Shown here one piece after another: positions 41,409 to 50,508 of a stretch of DNA of 64,000 nt. This stretch comes from an uncultured Acidobacteriota bacterium (GTDB lineage Bacteria; Acidobacteriota; Blastocatellia; Pyrinomonadales; Pyrinomonadaceae): assembly GCA_937873515.1 (NCBI GenBank), contig CALMYB010000013.1, forward strand, positions 186,001 to 250,000. The letters are read 5' to 3'. The notes below the pieces were generated by a model. That model made no database searches. It was given only the letters and a program-made list of their open reading frames with translations, and was not told the DNA's origin. How positions within the stretch are numbered: the stretch's first letter is position 1; every line of letters starts with the position of its first letter. The position numbers and the translations under genes are program-made.

Positions 41409-41777
41409 TCAGCTTACCGAGGTGATCCACCAAACATTCCCGCTGGGATCTTCGACCCCGCCGCTGCGGCCATAGTCCTGGTCGGCCATTTCGGTTATGC
41501 TTTTGCCGCCTGCGTCAAGAGCTTTTTTGTAAGCGGCGTCCGCGTCGTCAACATATACGAAAAGATTAGCGGTCGCAGGTTTCCATTCGTCGCGACTCTG
41601 CGAAAACATTATAGTGCTGCCGTTGATATTCGCCTCGCAATGGCCGATGATCTCGCCGCGCATATCCTGATGCGTCATCTCAGCGTTGAAAACGCTCTTA
41701 ATAAACTCAATAAAGCCGGCAGCATCTTCCATCATCAGATACGGCATTACGGACTGATGGCCAGTCGGAATATTCAT
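41409..41777 (-). CDS. VOC-family (glyoxalase/PhnB-like) protein
   Basis: A 122-residue single-chain VOC protein. The opening QSVMPYLMMEDAAGFIEFIKSVFNAEMTHQDM, the middle GEIIGHCEANINGSTIMFSQS and the end DAAYKKALDAGGKSITEMADQDYGRSGGVEDPSGNVWWITS follow the PhnB/YCII-like VOC pattern. The His of GHCE and the Glu of VEDPSGN could bind a metal. The substrate cannot be read. Its start overlaps the stop of the upstream gene (ATGA at 41774-41777). Confidence 0.88.
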   Translation of the reverse strand: MNIPTGHQSVMPYLMMEDAAGFIEFIKSVFNAEMTHQDMRGEIIGHCEANINGSTIMFSQSRDEWKPATANLFVYVDDADAAYKKALDAGGKSITEMADQDYGRSGGVEDPSGNVWWITSVS

Positions 41778-42178
41778 TTTCTATTTGCCTCCCAATTTTT
41801 ATCTGCGGGCGTGATGTGAGAGAGCACGCAAAGCCACTTGCCTTCGCGTTCGACGAATACATCAGTGCTCCATTCGTCCTGATCGAAGGTCTCACCGCCG
41901 AAATGGGCGGTATTCACCACTCGGCCTGTCAGGACGGCTGTCTCGCCGTAAACCTTGACCCGAGCTTCGCCGACCATCTCGAACGAGCTGTGCGTCAATG
42001 CGCCCGAACGGACGAATTCAAGAAAATGCTCCTTGGTCGCGACGCCGCGTTCCGACACGATCACCCATTCATCGGCCATAAAAGCCCCGATCCGGTCCGC
42101 ATCATTCGCAACCATCGCCTCCGCCCAATCCGCACCGAGCTTTAGGAGTTCTTGTTTTACGGCTTCCTTATCGCTCAT
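41774..42178 (-). CDS. NTF2-like (DUF4440) protein
   Basis: A cytosolic 134-residue protein. The sequence KLGADWAEAMVANDADRIGAFMADEWVIVSERGVATKEHFLEFVRSGALTHSSFEMVGEARVKVYGETAVLTGRVVNTAHFGGETFDQDEWSTDVFVEREGKWLCVLSHITP follows the DUF4440/SnoaL pattern of a cone-shaped NTF2 fold. Members include ketosteroid-isomerase-like enzymes and proteins without known activity. It is coupled to the VOC gene by a 4-nt overlap and follows the glcD-like gene by 9 bp. Confidence 0.88.
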   Translation of the reverse strand: MSDKEAVKQELLKLGADWAEAMVANDADRIGAFMADEWVIVSERGVATKEHFLEFVRSGALTHSSFEMVGEARVKVYGETAVLTGRVVNTAHFGGETFDQDEWSTDVFVEREGKWLCVLSHITPADKNWEANRK

Positions 42179-42187
42179 ACCATTGCG

Positions 42188-43612
42188 TCAAACAAACATC
42201 TTGCCGGGGTTGAGGATGCCGTTCGGGTCGAAGGTATGTTTGATGCCTTTCATTACGGCGAGGGTTGCGTCATCGACGGCGTAGCCTAGATATGGGGCTT
42301 TGACGTAGCCGATGCCGTGTTCGCCTGAGATCGTGCCGCCAAGCTCGACCGAGAGTTTGAAGGTCTCGCTCACGCATGTTCGTGCGCGTGCGACAGCGTC
42401 GGCGTCATCCCGATCGACGACGAAATTCACGTGAATGTTGCCGTCGCCCGCATGACCGAAATTCGCAACGAAAGTGTCATGCCGCTTCCCGATCTGCTCG
42501 ACGCCCGCGACAAGCTCCGGCACACGCGAACGCGGCACAACGACATCCTCGTTGATCTTCAACGTGCCGTATTTCATCAATGAAGGCGAGATCGCACGCC
42601 GAACGTCCCAGAGCTTGTCCTCTTCTTCCTTTGAGCGTGCACGAATGATGTCAAAGCCGCCGTTGTCCGCGATTATCTGCTCGATGAGACGAGCGTTCTT
42701 CTCGACCTCTTCGCGTGAGCCGTCAACGGCGACGAGTAATATCGCCTCGGCATCACGCGATAGGCCGAATGCGAATTGCTCCTCGACGGCCGCGATGCAG
42801 AATTTATCGATCGCCTCCATCGCCATCGGCAACAGGCCGTGCGGCGTGAATTTCGTCAAGACCTTGCACGCGGCCGCCATCGACGTGAAATTTGCACGCA
42901 CGGTCGAGGTCGCCTCGGGCATCGGGAGCAGCTTCAGCGTCGCTTCGGTGATGATGCCGAGCATCCCTTCCGAACCGCACATCAAGCCCGTCAGGTCGAA
43001 TCCGACGACATTCTTGACGGTGCGGCCGCCCGTGCGAATGATGTCGCCCGTGCCGGTTACGACCTCGAGGCCGAGCACGTGATGCTTGGTAACGCCGTAT
43101 TTCGGCGTACGCATTCCGCCGGCATTCTCGGCGATGTTGCCGCCGATATAAGAGTCCTTATAGCTCGCTGGATCAGGTGCGAAAAGCAGGCCGACCTCGG
43201 CCGCTGCCTGCTGCACGTCGTAGGTGGTAAGACCCGGCTGACACGTCATATAAAGATCATCGACGTTCAGCTCAATGATCGTTCTCATACGGTCGGTTCC
43301 GACGACGATGCCGCCTTCGACAGGAACCGCACCGCCCGTGTATCCGACGCCGCCGCCGCGTGCCGTTATCGGGAAGAGGTATTCATTGGCAAGCTTAATG
43401 ATCGCCGCCATCTCTTGCGTTGTCGCCGGGAAGACAACAGCCTCGGGCGGGAATTTCTCCTTTACGGCATCTGCACCGTAAGGCTCGACGCGGTCGGGAT
43501 CGACGACCACGTTCTCATCGCCCACGATCTCGCGCAGCTTCGCCAAGACCTCGGGCTTCGACGCGCTCGTCGTCTTCCGCCCCGCAGAATGAAAATGGAT
43601 CGATTCGAACAT
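42188..43612 (-). CDS. glcD: FAD-linked oxidase, glycolate oxidase GlcD type
   Basis: Oxidises a 2-hydroxy acid (glycolate or D-lactate type) with FAD. The 474 residues show the PCMH FAD-binding fold: EPYGADAVKEKFPPEAVVFPATTQEMAAIIKLANEYLFPITARGGGVGYTGGAVPVEGGIVVGTDRM, PASYKDSYIGGNIAENAGGMRTPKYGVTKHHVLGLEVVTGTG, and the FAD-oxidase C-terminal domain with FGHAGDGNIHVNFVV and GGTISGEHGIGYVKAPYLG. GlcE/GlcF partner genes are not adjacent, so it may act alone or with a distant iron-sulfur protein. The exact substrate is unresolved. Confidence 0.93.
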   Translation of the reverse strand: MFESIHFHSAGRKTTSASKPEVLAKLREIVGDENVVVDPDRVEPYGADAVKEKFPPEAVVFPATTQEMAAIIKLANEYLFPITARGGGVGYTGGAVPVEGGIVVGTDRMRTIIELNVDDLYMTCQPGLTTYDVQQAAAEVGLLFAPDPASYKDSYIGGNIAENAGGMRTPKYGVTKHHVLGLEVVTGTGDIIRTGGRTVKNVVGFDLTGLMCGSEGMLGIITEATLKLLPMPEATSTVRANFTSMAAACKVLTKFTPHGLLPMAMEAIDKFCIAAVEEQFAFGLSRDAEAILLVAVDGSREEVEKNARLIEQIIADNGGFDIIRARSKEEEDKLWDVRRAISPSLMKYGTLKINEDVVVPRSRVPELVAGVEQIGKRHDTFVANFGHAGDGNIHVNFVVDRDDADAVARARTCVSETFKLSVELGGTISGEHGIGYVKAPYLGYAVDDATLAVMKGIKHTFDPNGILNPGKMFV

Positions 43613-43626
43613 CGCTTGATGCTGGT

Positions 43627-43812
43627 TCAGGCGACCTTTTTTGTTCCTCGGCCAGCGGACTTTTGTCGGGCAGTTTGAAGTGAGACGACTGGATGGTCGC
43701 TTTTACTCTGCTTCTTGCGGGATGCCTCGAGGAGCTTTCGAATGTTGTAGTCGAATTCCTTCGCAATGTCCTCACGGGTCTTGTGAATATCGTCAATGAT
43801 CTTATCCTTCAT
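43627..43812 (-). CDS. Small partner of the PIN-domain gene (putative antitoxin)
   Basis: A 61-residue charged protein, MKDKIIDDIHKTREDIAKEFDYNIRKLLEASRKKQSKSDHPVVSL, ending in a basic tail. The opening (D-x-I-x-x-x-R/T-x-E-x-x-A-x-x-F-x-Y) resembles short proteins that I have seen next to this PIN-protein class. It overlaps the 3' end of the PIN gene by 11 nt, so it is translated in coupling with it. The toxin-first order is the reverse of most VapBC pairs. An antitoxin role is inferred from position only. Confidence 0.7.
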   Translation of the reverse strand: MKDKIIDDIHKTREDIAKEFDYNIRKLLEASRKKQSKSDHPVVSLQTARQKSAGRGTKKVA

Positions 43813-44296
43813 CTAGTCCGTCCTCCTTGCCCACCATCTCTTGAGGCGTGCAAAAAATTGGCGCCACAACCCCGAAACAACGGCATATTCGTTCAATGCG
43901 TCGGTAGATGAACGCGTTGGCAATATGCTTACAGTTCAAAGTTAGCAAAAAGTCCACTTCATGGACAGCAGCGATTTCGATGTGCGAGATATCTGCAGCA
44001 GCCTTCGCCGGCAAGATATTGTTCCGAAGTATCTCTTCGGCCAAAACGATGACGTCTTCATTGACGTCAAGTAGCGGGATATTCGCTGCTAACTCTAGGC
44101 GTCTCCGAGCCATAACAACATCACCGCGTCCCGCCTCTTCAAGCACAAGCTCGGAGATATATAGGTCAAAACCGTTCCTCTTTCGATTCCACCACTCGTG
44201 GGCGACCAACTGATTGGCGCTTGTCACTAGGTCCTTGCTCGGCTGCGAGGTGAGATAACTAATTATCGATGTTTCCACATAGACCGACGGCTTCAT
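43802..44296 (-). CDS. PIN-domain protein (VapC-like RNase toxin candidate)
   Basis: A 164-residue PIN protein. It starts KPSVYVETSIISYLTSQPSKDLVTSANQLVAHEWWNRKRNGFDLYISELVLEEAGRGD. The usual first Asp of PIN enzymes is replaced by Glu (YVETS), which is normal for this subclass. Further acidic residues lie in SELVLEEAGRGD, ADISHIEIAAVHEVDFLLTLNCKHIAN. In relatives these residues bind the metal ions used to cut RNA. It lies 132 bp upstream of a divergent symporter gene and is paired with the 61-residue ORF. Confidence 0.85.
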   Translation of the reverse strand: MKPSVYVETSIISYLTSQPSKDLVTSANQLVAHEWWNRKRNGFDLYISELVLEEAGRGDVVMARRRLELAANIPLLDVNEDVIVLAEEILRNNILPAKAAADISHIEIAAVHEVDFLLTLNCKHIANAFIYRRIERICRCFGVVAPIFCTPQEMVGKEDGLDEG

Positions 44297-44428
44297 ACCA
44301 ATGAGTCAATTCTACGATATCCCGTCGTTGATTTGGGCGGACAATCTATCAAACCACGAACATTTCTGCTAAACTCTTCCGAATCGACTTCTAAATTTCA
44401 TTCCAAGCAGCAAAGGTAAACGCAAACG

Positions 44429-45835
44429 ATGGCCGAAAACGAGAAACTTCCGCCCGACAACTACGAACGTGAATTGACGACCGATCTCGACGACGAAACG
44501 CCGGACAAGCCGAAAGGCATGGCGCTGCATACAAAGATCTTCATCGGGCTCGGAGTTGGCGTCTTTGGCGGCCTGATCGCAAATTACGCGGTCGGCGGCA
44601 AAGACCCGTGGCTCGTTTGGACGGTCGATAATTTCACGAAACCGATCGGCACGCTCTTCTTGAATCTGCTTTTGATGATCGTCGTCCCGCTCGTCTTTTC
44701 GTCACTCGTCGTCGGCGTCGCCGGGATCGGCGATATCCGAAAGCTCGGGCGGATCGGGGCGAAATCATTCGCGTACACGCTCGTGATCTCGGCGATATCT
44801 GTCGTCATCGGATTGACGCTCGCAAATACCATCCAGCCCGGCAAACGCATCAGCCCGGAGACGCAGGCGGTCCTCAAAACCGAGTTCTCGAGCGGAGCTT
44901 CCGCTGCCACAGACGCTCAAAAGAAAGCTGCCGAGACGGCAAAGTCGGACTCGCCGATGATGCAGGCGGTAAAGACCGTCGTGCCGAGCAACATATTCAA
45001 CTCGCTCTCGGGTGCGAGCCCGAATATGCTGCACATAATGTTCTTTGCCTTGATCATAGGCATCGCCATCACGCTGCTGCCGGCGCCGGTCTCTGAGCCT
45101 TTCGTAAGATTCAACGAGGCATTGTTCGCGATCACGGCGAAGATCATTGACATCGTGATGAAGCTTGCTCCGTATGCGGTCGCGTGTCTGCTGTTCAACA
45201 ACATCGCGCAGTTCGGGCTTGAGCTGCTCGCATCGCTCGGCTGGTTCGTCGCGACCGTGCTGTTGGGGCTTGCGATACATTTCTTCGGCGTCTATTCGCT
45301 CGCGATCTATTTCCTTTCGAAGATCAACCCGATCGACTTCTTCCGCCGCGTTCAGACCGTGATATTGACGGCGTTCTCGACCTCGTCTTCGAACGCAACG
45401 CTGCCGACGGCATTGCGTGTGTCGAATGAAAACCTCGGCGTGCCGAAGGAGATAAACAACTTCGTTCTCACCGTAGGTGCGACAGCGAACCAGAACGGCA
45501 CAGCACTTTACGAAGGCGTTACGGTGCTCTTTCTCGCACAGCTTGCCGGCGTCGATCTGACATTGGGATTGCAGCTCTCGGTCGTTTACCTTGCGATCTT
45601 GGGCGGCATCGGCACAGCGGGAGTACCATCGGGTTCGATCCCGTTCATTATCGGGATCCTCTTTATGATCGGTATCGATCCCGCGTTGATCGCGATCATC
45701 ATCGGCGTCGACCGGATCCTCGATATGTGCAGAACGACGCTGAATGTCGTCGGCGATCTGACGGCCGCGACCTACGTCGCACGCAGCGAGGGTTACGAAC
45801 TTCTGCAGACGAGCGAATCCGGAGGCATCGGTTAA
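44429..45835 (+). CDS. Dicarboxylate/amino acid:cation symporter (DAACS family)
   Basis: Inner-membrane carrier of glutamate/aspartate or C4-dicarboxylates with H+ or Na+. The 468 residues have about eight membrane segments and the family signatures: the serine-rich hairpin STSSSNATLPTALR, VLTVGATANQNGTALYEGVTVLFLAQ (NMDGT variant) and GTAGVPSGSIPFIIGIL. An extra-long loop of about 50 residues (ETQAVLKTEFSSGASAATDAQKKAAETAKSDSPMMQAVK) is ordinary for the family. An N-terminal acidic extension of 30 residues precedes the first helix. A rhomboid gene follows 8 bp later. Confidence 0.95.
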   Translation: MAENEKLPPDNYERELTTDLDDETPDKPKGMALHTKIFIGLGVGVFGGLIANYAVGGKDPWLVWTVDNFTKPIGTLFLNLLLMIVVPLVFSSLVVGVAGIGDIRKLGRIGAKSFAYTLVISAISVVIGLTLANTIQPGKRISPETQAVLKTEFSSGASAATDAQKKAAETAKSDSPMMQAVKTVVPSNIFNSLSGASPNMLHIMFFALIIGIAITLLPAPVSEPFVRFNEALFAITAKIIDIVMKLAPYAVACLLFNNIAQFGLELLASLGWFVATVLLGLAIHFFGVYSLAIYFLSKINPIDFFRRVQTVILTAFSTSSSNATLPTALRVSNENLGVPKEINNFVLTVGATANQNGTALYEGVTVLFLAQLAGVDLTLGLQLSVVYLAILGGIGTAGVPSGSIPFIIGILFMIGIDPALIAIIIGVDRILDMCRTTLNVVGDLTAATYVARSEGYELLQTSESGGIG

Positions 45836-45843
45836 CAGAGAGT

Positions 45844-46554
45844 ATGTTTCCGATCGGCGACGACAATTCCGACCGCACTATCACGCCCTTTGTGAACTAC
45901 GCGTTCATTGGGCTGAACGTCCTCGTCTTTCTTGCTTTTCAGCAGCTTGGTTCTAACGAGCATTTTACGTATGCGTTTACGCTCGTTCCGCGTGAAATAA
46001 CGACAGGGCAGGACATCATTGCGAGCATCCCGATCATCGGCCCTGCCGGGAAGGCCGTCGGCGAGATACAGAATTATGCGGCTCCGTTAGGAGTGTATTT
46101 CAACGTTATCTCGTCGATGTTCATGCACGGCAGCGTAATGCACATCGCGGGAAACATGCTGTTCCTTTGGATCTTCGGCGACAACCTTGAGAATCTGCTC
46201 GGGCACGTCCGCTATGCCGCCTTCTACCTTCTTTGCGGGGTCGCGGCGGCGTTTGGCCAGATCCTTATGGGACCTGATTCGCTCATTCCGATGCTTGGAG
46301 CTTCGGGTGCGATCTCCGGCGTTCTTGGCGGCTATGTTCTGCTTTTCCCGAAGCGGCAAGTACGCGCGATAATCTTCAATTTCCTGACGACGGTGCCTGC
46401 GTTCGTGGCGATCGGTATCTGGATCGTCTATCAGCTGGTTTCAGGTTATCTTACGGATCCCTCGACAGGCGGCGTCGCTTATGCCGCACACATCGGCGGC
46501 TTTGTCGCGGGTGCGGCGACAGTTCATCTCTTCGCACTCGGCAGAAGCCGTTAG
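45844..46554 (+). CDS. Rhomboid-family intramembrane serine protease
   Basis: A 236-residue membrane protein starting at ATG 45844; a longer in-frame reading from 45727 runs through the symporter gene and is rejected. The catalytic serine lies in GASGAISG (near residue 154) and the His in AAHIGGFVAGA (near 217), with HGSVMHIAGNMLFLWIFGDNLE giving the usual N-terminal HxxxN element. Six membrane segments are visible. Substrates are unknown. Its last 4 bases overlap the 3' end of the convergent glycosyltransferase gene (46551-46554). Confidence 0.94.
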   Translation: MFPIGDDNSDRTITPFVNYAFIGLNVLVFLAFQQLGSNEHFTYAFTLVPREITTGQDIIASIPIIGPAGKAVGEIQNYAAPLGVYFNVISSMFMHGSVMHIAGNMLFLWIFGDNLENLLGHVRYAAFYLLCGVAAAFGQILMGPDSLIPMLGASGAISGVLGGYVLLFPKRQVRAIIFNFLTTVPAFVAIGIWIVYQLVSGYLTDPSTGGVAYAAHIGGFVAGAATVHLFALGRSR

Positions 46555-48197
46555 GCGTCGATATCAAAAGGCTCGCCGTCGAGCGAAAGGTTCGGGTTGT
46601 AGAACGGGTCGTGTGCAGTTTCCAACGGCCACATCTTTTGCAGAAGTTCGAGTTCACTTGACGATATCTCTCTTCGAATTTCACGCACGTTCTGCATTAC
46701 GACATATGGCGTATAGATAAGTCGCAGGCTTTTCTGCCAAAGTCTTAAACACAGATCAACATCAAAAAGGCAGTTTGGAAACTTGTCCGCACGAAAACCG
46801 CCAAAACTCTCGAACACCTCTTTTCGGATTGCGAGCGCACGCCACGAGACCGCCGAATAGTTACCGATCAATCCGGCACGAAAAAAATAGCCGTTCGCGT
46901 CTTCCGGATAGCCGTGATGTGCCTGGCGCACGACGCCGTCGCCGCCGAGGATCAGGCCGGTTTCGTCGACCGCTCCGTCCTTGCGCAAGATCTTACACCC
47001 GACGGCACCGATCTCTTTCTGTAAAGCAAATGAAGCTAATTCCGCAAGCCAATCATTCGTATGCGATGCGAGGTGGCGATCGACAAAGATGATGACATCG
47101 CCCGTCGCGCGTTCACAGGCGGAGTTCAGATCCTTTGCAAGTTGGTTCGAGCCTGCAACATAGATAGTTTCGCAGCTTTCGATATCGAAATGCGCTTCCT
47201 CGCCAACGGCGATAAGCGAAGTTTCTGCCCGCGTATGTGGATATCGAACCCGATTGAGTCCATCCGCCGCCTCGATCACGTCCGCTTCGACACCTTTGCG
47301 CTTTAGATGATCCGCGATCGCAACGCGGGCCTTCTCGAACGCGTAAGGCTTTGCCCCGCGGCTCGCAGCAACGCTCGTGTCAACTGTCCGCCAATGGTAC
47401 AGGATCCGCGGAATATGGCGTATCTCGCGAGGCGAAATTCGCTCGATCACACGAAGAGCAAGGTCGTAATCCTGACTGCCCTCGAGCCCGAGGCGAAAGC
47501 CGCCGATCGCACGCAAAAGCTCCGTTCTATAGCACGAAAGGTGCGTTACCATATTGAGCGAAAGCATCAGATCGTACGAAAAGTCGGGCTTGAATTTCGG
47601 GTCCGAACGACGCCCTTGCGTGTCGATGACGTCTTCGTCGCTGAAGATCATCTTTGCGTCAGGGAACTTGTTCAGTTCGGCAGCTACATAATAGAGCGCG
47701 TCCTCGGCGAGTTCGTCGTCATGATCGAGCAGAACGCAAAATTCGCCGGTTGCCAGTTCGAGCGCGGAATTCGACGCCGCTGAAATATGGCCGTTCTCTT
47801 CGCGGAACGCGACCTTTATGCGAGGTTCGACGGCTGTGAGCTTTTCGAGAAAGGGGCGAATGTGCGGCTTTGTCGATGCGTCGTCAGCGACGCAGAGTTC
47901 CCAATTCGGATAGACCTGTCGCCGAACCGAATCGACGCATTCCGACAGCCAGATCTCGTCTATATTGTAAACGGGCAGAATTACGGAGATCTTCGGTTTT
48001 TGCTCAAAGGTCTCGATCTCATCTCGCATTTTCTTGCGCTTTGCATCGTTCAAAGATTCGCGGGCAACAGATCGTTCGTAAGCTCCCGCATTCCTTCTCT
48101 TACGCGCAAAAGCTCGGAGAATGGCGGCAACTCCGGCCACACCGTTCTCTCGGAACGCGGCAGCTATTCGTCCGAATTTTCCCCCGTTGTTGCTCAT
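46551..48197 (-). CDS. Two-domain GT2 glycosyltransferase
   Basis: A 548-residue protein. A first GT2 domain (about 65-290) shows KISVILPVYNIDEIWLSECVDSVRRQVYPNWELCVADDAS, VLLDHDDELAEDALYYV and DYDLALRVIERIS. A second GT-like domain (about 330-520) lacks the N-terminal VSVIIP strand and has VDRHL where the DxD motif would be, but keeps WRALAIRKEVFESFGGF and FDVDLCLRLWQKS. One active and one degenerate domain is a plausible reading. It belongs to the polysaccharide cluster and overlaps the stop of the membrane-protein gene before it (4 nt). Confidence 0.9.
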   Translation of the reverse strand: MSNNGGKFGRIAAAFRENGVAGVAAILRAFARKRRNAGAYERSVARESLNDAKRKKMRDEIETFEQKPKISVILPVYNIDEIWLSECVDSVRRQVYPNWELCVADDASTKPHIRPFLEKLTAVEPRIKVAFREENGHISAASNSALELATGEFCVLLDHDDELAEDALYYVAAELNKFPDAKMIFSDEDVIDTQGRRSDPKFKPDFSYDLMLSLNMVTHLSCYRTELLRAIGGFRLGLEGSQDYDLALRVIERISPREIRHIPRILYHWRTVDTSVAASRGAKPYAFEKARVAIADHLKRKGVEADVIEAADGLNRVRYPHTRAETSLIAVGEEAHFDIESCETIYVAGSNQLAKDLNSACERATGDVIIFVDRHLASHTNDWLAELASFALQKEIGAVGCKILRKDGAVDETGLILGGDGVVRQAHHGYPEDANGYFFRAGLIGNYSAVSWRALAIRKEVFESFGGFRADKFPNCLFDVDLCLRLWQKSLRLIYTPYVVMQNVREIRREISSSELELLQKMWPLETAHDPFYNPNLSLDGEPFDIDA

Positions 48198-49489
48198 CTC
48201 TTTTGGAGGTGCATCTCCCAGCCATCCGGGTTTATCGGGATCGTAACGATCTCGCCGGGCTTTGCGTTGTCAAATTTGCGTGCATGTGCCGGGAAATCGA
48301 GGTCCTTGAATCTCGGCTGTTTCCAGTCCGCAACAAATCCCCAGATCATCAAAATGGCGGGCAGAATAAAGAGATAGCGAATCTTGCCGACTCGAAGATT
48401 CGTTGCGAGAAAGACCAAACAAACCAAAAGCGTAAGCCCCGGGAAAAGCCAATACCGCGACCCTGTGAGAGGCGTTTCCATTGCGATCCATTGCGGTTCA
48501 AGCTTTGTGACGGCGGGATTTACAAGTGCCGTCGCACACACAAGAACCGCAAAGATCATCAGCAAACGCAATTCCTGCTTTCCCCAGATAAAGGCTAGAA
48601 CGAGAACGGCGAGGCCTCCCGCTGCGATGGCCGAAGCGGTGACGTCCGTCCACCACTGCGTACGGTGCAGAAGGCCGTAATTCTTCGCGCCGACAAGCGG
48701 ACTAATAAACCATTGCCCGGCAATTATCCGAACTGCTCCGAAAAAACTCGCCCCGAGTGGCTGGCTCGACGGCCTTTCGTAAACAAAAAGGGCCGACATC
48801 TGTACGGCAACGCCGATCATCAAGATCGAACCTAGAATGAGCAGCCGCTTCTCCCGACGGTAGAAGTATTTGATCGCGGCGATCGGCACCAAAAGCAGAC
48901 ACAGCGGGCCGCTGAATGCGGACAAAGCGACCGCCGCATGATCAAATATCTTCCAGGCGACATCTTCTGCAGGCTTTGCCAAAATTATCAATAGGACAAG
49001 CAAACCGAGGTGCCATTGCGTGTTAGTGAGATTCGCTGACGTTTCGTAGGAATTCGGGAGGGCAAGATAGATAAAGGCCGCCGCGAATCGAAACAGGCGA
49101 CTCGGCATCGCGTGCGACATTCGGTCAGACGCGATAAAGAACGCGTTAAAGGCCTGCACGGCGATCGCAAATAGATTTAGGACAAGCGGTGCCCACACCA
49201 ACGGAAACAGCAGCGAGAAGGCCGCTACGGCTCTGGAAACCGTCTGATAATAACCGGCTTCGGGCAGCAGAAAGGCTCCGAGCGGGTCGAGATTGTAGGC
49301 TTGGGCATACCAAACGCGGCCGTCTTCGGCCCAGAATTGAGGATTCGTTACAGCATCCGGCCTGTGGCTGATGACGATCAGAGCCGCTGCGATCACAAGA
49401 AGGACGTACCATACACCCCACGGTACGCTTCGCAACACGCGGGCCAAGCCTCCTCGGTCTGAAAAGAATGTCGTCAGTTGTCGTTTCAC
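48194..49489 (-). CDS. Polytopic membrane protein of a polysaccharide cluster
   Basis: A 431-residue protein with about ten hydrophobic segments and short loops, opening MKRQLTTFFSDRGGLARVLRSVPWGVWYVLLVIAAALIVIS. A conserved-looking periplasmic-type motif FWAEDGRVWYAQAYNLDPLGAFLLPEAGYYQTVSRAVA follows the first helix, a pattern seen in GT-C-like membrane proteins of unknown function. Translation is coupled to the downstream GT2 gene by ATGA. Context suggests lipid-linked sugar transfer or polymer handling, but no diagnostic residue is identified. Confidence 0.82.
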   Translation of the reverse strand: MKRQLTTFFSDRGGLARVLRSVPWGVWYVLLVIAAALIVISHRPDAVTNPQFWAEDGRVWYAQAYNLDPLGAFLLPEAGYYQTVSRAVAAFSLLFPLVWAPLVLNLFAIAVQAFNAFFIASDRMSHAMPSRLFRFAAAFIYLALPNSYETSANLTNTQWHLGLLVLLIILAKPAEDVAWKIFDHAAVALSAFSGPLCLLLVPIAAIKYFYRREKRLLILGSILMIGVAVQMSALFVYERPSSQPLGASFFGAVRIIAGQWFISPLVGAKNYGLLHRTQWWTDVTASAIAAGGLAVLVLAFIWGKQELRLLMIFAVLVCATALVNPAVTKLEPQWIAMETPLTGSRYWLFPGLTLLVCLVFLATNLRVGKIRYLFILPAILMIWGFVADWKQPRFKDLDFPAHARKFDNAKPGEIVTIPINPDGWEMHLQKR

Positions 49490-49533
49490 TAATTGCCGGC
49501 GTTTCGCATAATCTTTTTAGAAAGAGAGACGAG

Positions 49534-50505
49534 ATGAACGCTGCATGCCTGATCTGCCAGAACGCCGAGCATAATCGTATCATTACGGCCCGCGAAATGA
49601 TGTTCGGGCTAAGGAAAGAATTTTCCTATCTAGAATGCTCAAATTGCGGGACGATCCGACTTTTGGATGTACCGGAGCTCGACGTTTACTATCCTCCCGA
49701 GTATCTTTCGATGCGCAGGATCGACGATATCGACATCGCGGCCACGACATCGCGAAGGATCGCGGCGAGGTTCGCAGGCCGATATCTTCGCGGGGAACAT
49801 TGCCTGATCGGCAAGACCGTTCTCGCCCTAAAGCCGTGGGTCGCGGATCATTACCCCCCGTCTCTGCGGCCGCTCAAGCTGAAGTCGAAGTCCCGCATTC
49901 TCGATGTTGGCTGCGGCACAGGCCGCCTGCTCGAAACGCTGCATTACTTCGGCTTTCGCAAGTTGTCGGGTGCGGATGCCTTTGTCTCCCGCGAGATCAT
50001 GACACCTAGCGGGATCAGGATCAAACCGCAAGGGCTTTCTGAGATCGAAGGTGAATACGACCTCGTGATGCTGCACCATGTTTTCGAGCATCTTCCGGAC
50101 CCGAAAGCCGCACTCTGCGAAATTCACCGGCTTCTCGCCTCCGGCGGTACAGCTTTGATACGTATGCCCATTGCGTCCTTCGCGTGGGAGGAATACGGCA
50201 CGCATTGGGTGCAGCTCGATCCGCCGCGGCATCTTTTCATCTTTCGCGAAAAAACATTTGTCGATCTTGCTAAGTCAGCCGGATTTGCCGTAAAGGACGT
50301 AATTTTCGATTCGACCGCGATGCAATTCTGGGGCAGCGAGCAATATCGCCGAGACATTCCGCTAAATGATCCTCGCTCGCACGATCATGGCCGCGAAGGC
50401 ACCGTTTTTCCGCCTGAGAAGCTCCGCGAATGGGATGCTGCAGCAAGAGACCTCAACAAAGAACAACGAGGCGATCAGGCGTGTTTTTACCTACAGAAGG
50501 CCTAG
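49534..50505 (+). CDS. SAM-dependent methyltransferase with N-terminal zinc-binding motif
   Basis: Starts at ATG 49534 (323 residues), right before the CLICQ...CSNCG cysteine cluster that opens this family; the longer in-frame start at 49468 overlaps the divergent membrane-protein gene. After the Cys4 part comes the class I methyltransferase domain: SRILDVGCGTGRLLETLHYFG, YDLVMLHHVFEHLPDPKAALCEIHRLLASGGTALIRMPI. The C-terminal half has WVQLDPPRHLFIFREKTF, typical of methyltransferases acting on surface-sugar precursors. It is the only plus-strand gene amid the minus-strand polysaccharide genes up to 53529. Confidence 0.92.
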   Translation: MNAACLICQNAEHNRIITAREMMFGLRKEFSYLECSNCGTIRLLDVPELDVYYPPEYLSMRRIDDIDIAATTSRRIAARFAGRYLRGEHCLIGKTVLALKPWVADHYPPSLRPLKLKSKSRILDVGCGTGRLLETLHYFGFRKLSGADAFVSREIMTPSGIRIKPQGLSEIEGEYDLVMLHHVFEHLPDPKAALCEIHRLLASGGTALIRMPIASFAWEEYGTHWVQLDPPRHLFIFREKTFVDLAKSAGFAVKDVIFDSTAMQFWGSEQYRRDIPLNDPRSHDHGREGTVFPPEKLREWDAAARDLNKEQRGDQACFYLQKA

Positions 50506-50508
50506 GGT

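Noticed and set aside
42776..43678. Open frame of 300 codons opposite the glcD-type gene
   Set aside because: No recognisable features; the minus-strand protein has full family signatures.
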